Assembly: GCA_030018715.1 (NCBI GenBank)
Contig: JASEHN010000174.1
Location: forward strand, 1-6,557
DNA length: 6,557 bases
From: Thermodesulfobacteriota bacterium
Lineage (GTDB): Bacteria; Desulfobacterota; SM23-61
Direction: 5' to 3'
The notes under the pieces are model-generated. The model did not search any database, was not told the origin of the DNA, and worked only from the letters and a program-made list of their open reading frames with translations. Positions 5,525 to 6,557 of the stretch are shown piece by piece. The translations under genes and the position numbers were made by a program. The first letter of the stretch is position 1; each line of letters starts with the position of its first letter.

Positions 5525-6490
5525 ATGAAAGTGATTAGATTTGGGTTAGCAGTATTGCTGGTGCTGGCGATGGTGAACACGGCCGAGGCGGCCAAGAAGA
5601 AGTATCTTTCCATCGCCACCGGGGGTACCGGCGGCGTCTACTACCTTATCGGGGCGGGTGTGGCTAAACTGATGAGCAAATACGCACCCGATATTGAAGC
5701 GACTTCGGAGACGACGGCAGCAGGGGCGGAGAATACCCGCCTTTTGGGTACGAAAAAGACGGAAGTGGCGCTCATCGATGAAACATCCTTACTGGAAACC
5801 GTGAAAAAGACTCCCGGTCTCAAACTGGAAGACTTTCGGGCCGTCTTTTCCGGGCATCCCATGTTCACCCATATTTTTGTGCCGACGGAATCCCCCATCA
5901 AAGACATTCCCGACTTCAAAGGCAAGAAGGTAGGCGTTGGCGCTCCTGGCAGTGGCAACGAGATTGGCGCCAAGATTATCCTTGAGGAATATGGCCTTAC
6001 CTACAAAGACCTCAAACCCCTATGGCTATCTTTTACGGAACAGGTCAGTGCCTTTAAGGATCGAAGCACCGATGTGGGGTTCATTTCCGCCGGGGTGCCT
6101 ACTTCCTCGATCATGGATCTTACGACGACAGTTTCGGTCCGTTTCCTCCCTTTGCCGCTGGACAAGCTGAAGTCCATTGAGAGCAAGCACCCGGCATTCT
6201 TCCCTTCCAAACTTTCGGCTAATGTCTATCGGGGCCAGACGGCGGAGGTCAGCGGAATGGGTTCGGCAGGGACCATCACTGTTCACAAGGACCTGGACGA
6301 TACGACTGCCTATTGGCTTTGCAAAGTGATTGCCGAGCATTATAAGGAGCTTGCCGAGATTCACCCCGCCGGCAATTTCTACACCCTGGATCGCGTTTAT
6401 GAAGGAATCGGGATTCCGTTCCATCCGGGCGCCATCAAATACCTAAAAGAGGTTGGCGTCTGGGACAAGCGGCCGGCTCGCTTCAAATAG
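5525..6490 (+). CDS. TAXI-family TRAP transporter solute-binding protein
   Basis: The protein is 321 residues from ATG 5525, with aaaggggga (5509-5517) seven bases upstream. Residues 1-22 form a signal peptide (MKVIRFGLAVLLVLAMVNTA then EA, cleavage likely after the A-E-A at 20-22). The mature start LSIATGGTGGVYYLIGAGVA (28-47) is the TAXI hallmark. Other family segments are AAGAENTRLL (65-74), FKGKKVGVGAPGSGNEIGAK (131-150), AGVPTSSI (189-196) and the C-terminal HPGAIKYLKEVGVWD (300-314). TAXI receptors bind organic acids or amino acids such as glutamate or hydroxyglutarate in the periplasm and deliver them to a Na+-driven, usually fused TRAP permease. No permease is visible in the window, and the bases after the stop lead into an intergenic repeat, so this may be an orphan receptor. 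The frame is open back to 5366, but those 53 codons lack family similarity and would bury the signal peptide. The ligand cannot be assigned. Confidence 0.93.
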   Translation: MKVIRFGLAVLLVLAMVNTAEAAKKKYLSIATGGTGGVYYLIGAGVAKLMSKYAPDIEATSETTAAGAENTRLLGTKKTEVALIDETSLLETVKKTPGLKLEDFRAVFSGHPMFTHIFVPTESPIKDIPDFKGKKVGVGAPGSGNEIGAKIILEEYGLTYKDLKPLWLSFTEQVSAFKDRSTDVGFISAGVPTSSIMDLTTTVSVRFLPLPLDKLKSIESKHPAFFPSKLSANVYRGQTAEVSGMGSAGTITVHKDLDDTTAYWLCKVIAEHYKELAEIHPAGNFYTLDRVYEGIGIPFHPGAIKYLKEVGVWDKRPARFK

Positions 6491-6527
6491 TTTTGAACAC
6501 CCGAGGCTCTTGCAAAAGTCCTAAACA

Positions 6528-6557
6528 CCGTCATTCCCGCCCCGCATCAAGTGCGGG
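6528..6557. repeat. Palindromic dispersed intergenic repeat, truncated by the window end
   Basis: The sequence ccgtcattcccgc (6528-6540) is followed by a perfect hairpin, cccgca-tcaag-tgcggg (6541-6557), which runs to the last base. Repeats of the type 'CGTCATTCCCGC...GCGGGAATGACG' are common between genes in many environmental Proteobacteria and Desulfobacterota, so the expected complement (gaatgacg) probably lies just beyond the edge. It sits 38 bases after the TAXI stop and may end that transcript. Confidence 0.6.

Noticed and set aside
5641..6424. Minus-strand open frames of 110 and 132 codons
   Set aside because: They are antisense to the TAXI gene, whose motifs are conserved along its whole length, and they show no protein-family features.

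Overview
The window reads as chromosomal DNA from an uncultured or environmental bacterium. A Desulfobacterota-type (syntrophic or sulfate-reducing 'deltaproteobacterial') organism fits best. This placement is inferred from gene content: a paired heteromeric acyl-CoA dehydrogenase, TAXI/DUF1850 and TctC transport parts, an RpiR regulator, and a 'CGTCATTCCCGC' dispersed intergenic repeat at the right edge. There is no rRNA, tRNA, CRISPR array, integrase or transposase. All recognisable genes lie on the + strand.

Layout, left to right. (1) Bases 3-533 hold the C-terminal half of a zinc-type medium-chain dehydrogenase, cut by the window edge. (2) Bases 534-886 are non-coding. They hold an inverted repeat and then a compact promoter with nested repeats directly in front of the next gene. 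(3) Bases 887-1723 encode a MurR/RpiR-family regulator (HTH plus SIS sugar-phosphate domain). (4) Bases 1724-2288 contain a decayed C-terminal third of a TctC-type periplasmic binding protein, with a frameshift. (5) Bases 2289-2804 encode an exported DUF1850 protein, a family normally tied to TAXI-type TRAP transporters. A perfect triple 10-bp tandem repeat runs across its stop codon. (6) Bases 2949-4133 and 4189-5319 encode two dissimilar acyl-CoA dehydrogenase subunits, each with its own ribosome binding site. (7) Bases 5525-6490 encode an exported TAXI-family solute receptor. (8) The window ends inside a palindromic intergenic repeat.

Working together (inference): the two acyl-CoA dehydrogenases look like one enzyme. 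The first carries the catalytic Glu and the acyl/flavin-contact loops. The second lacks these but carries the RxxFG and QxxGGxGF segments that normally complete the flavin site from the neighbouring subunit. This resembles the heteromeric enzymes of mycobacterial sterol side-chain degradation and the PimC/PimD pimeloyl-CoA dehydrogenase type. The TAXI receptor and DUF1850 protein suggest uptake of an organic acid that feeds this oxidation, but no transporter permease is visible. The RpiR regulator may control the locus in response to a phosphorylated metabolite or a CoA-pathway intermediate.

The most unusual points are the complementary half-sites of the dehydrogenase pair, the decayed TctC gene beside a DUF1850 gene that is separated from its usual partner, the frame-altering 10-bp repeat at the DUF1850 C-terminus, and the tightly packed operator-like repeats at the regulator's promoter. 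I did not find a clear, wholly new system.
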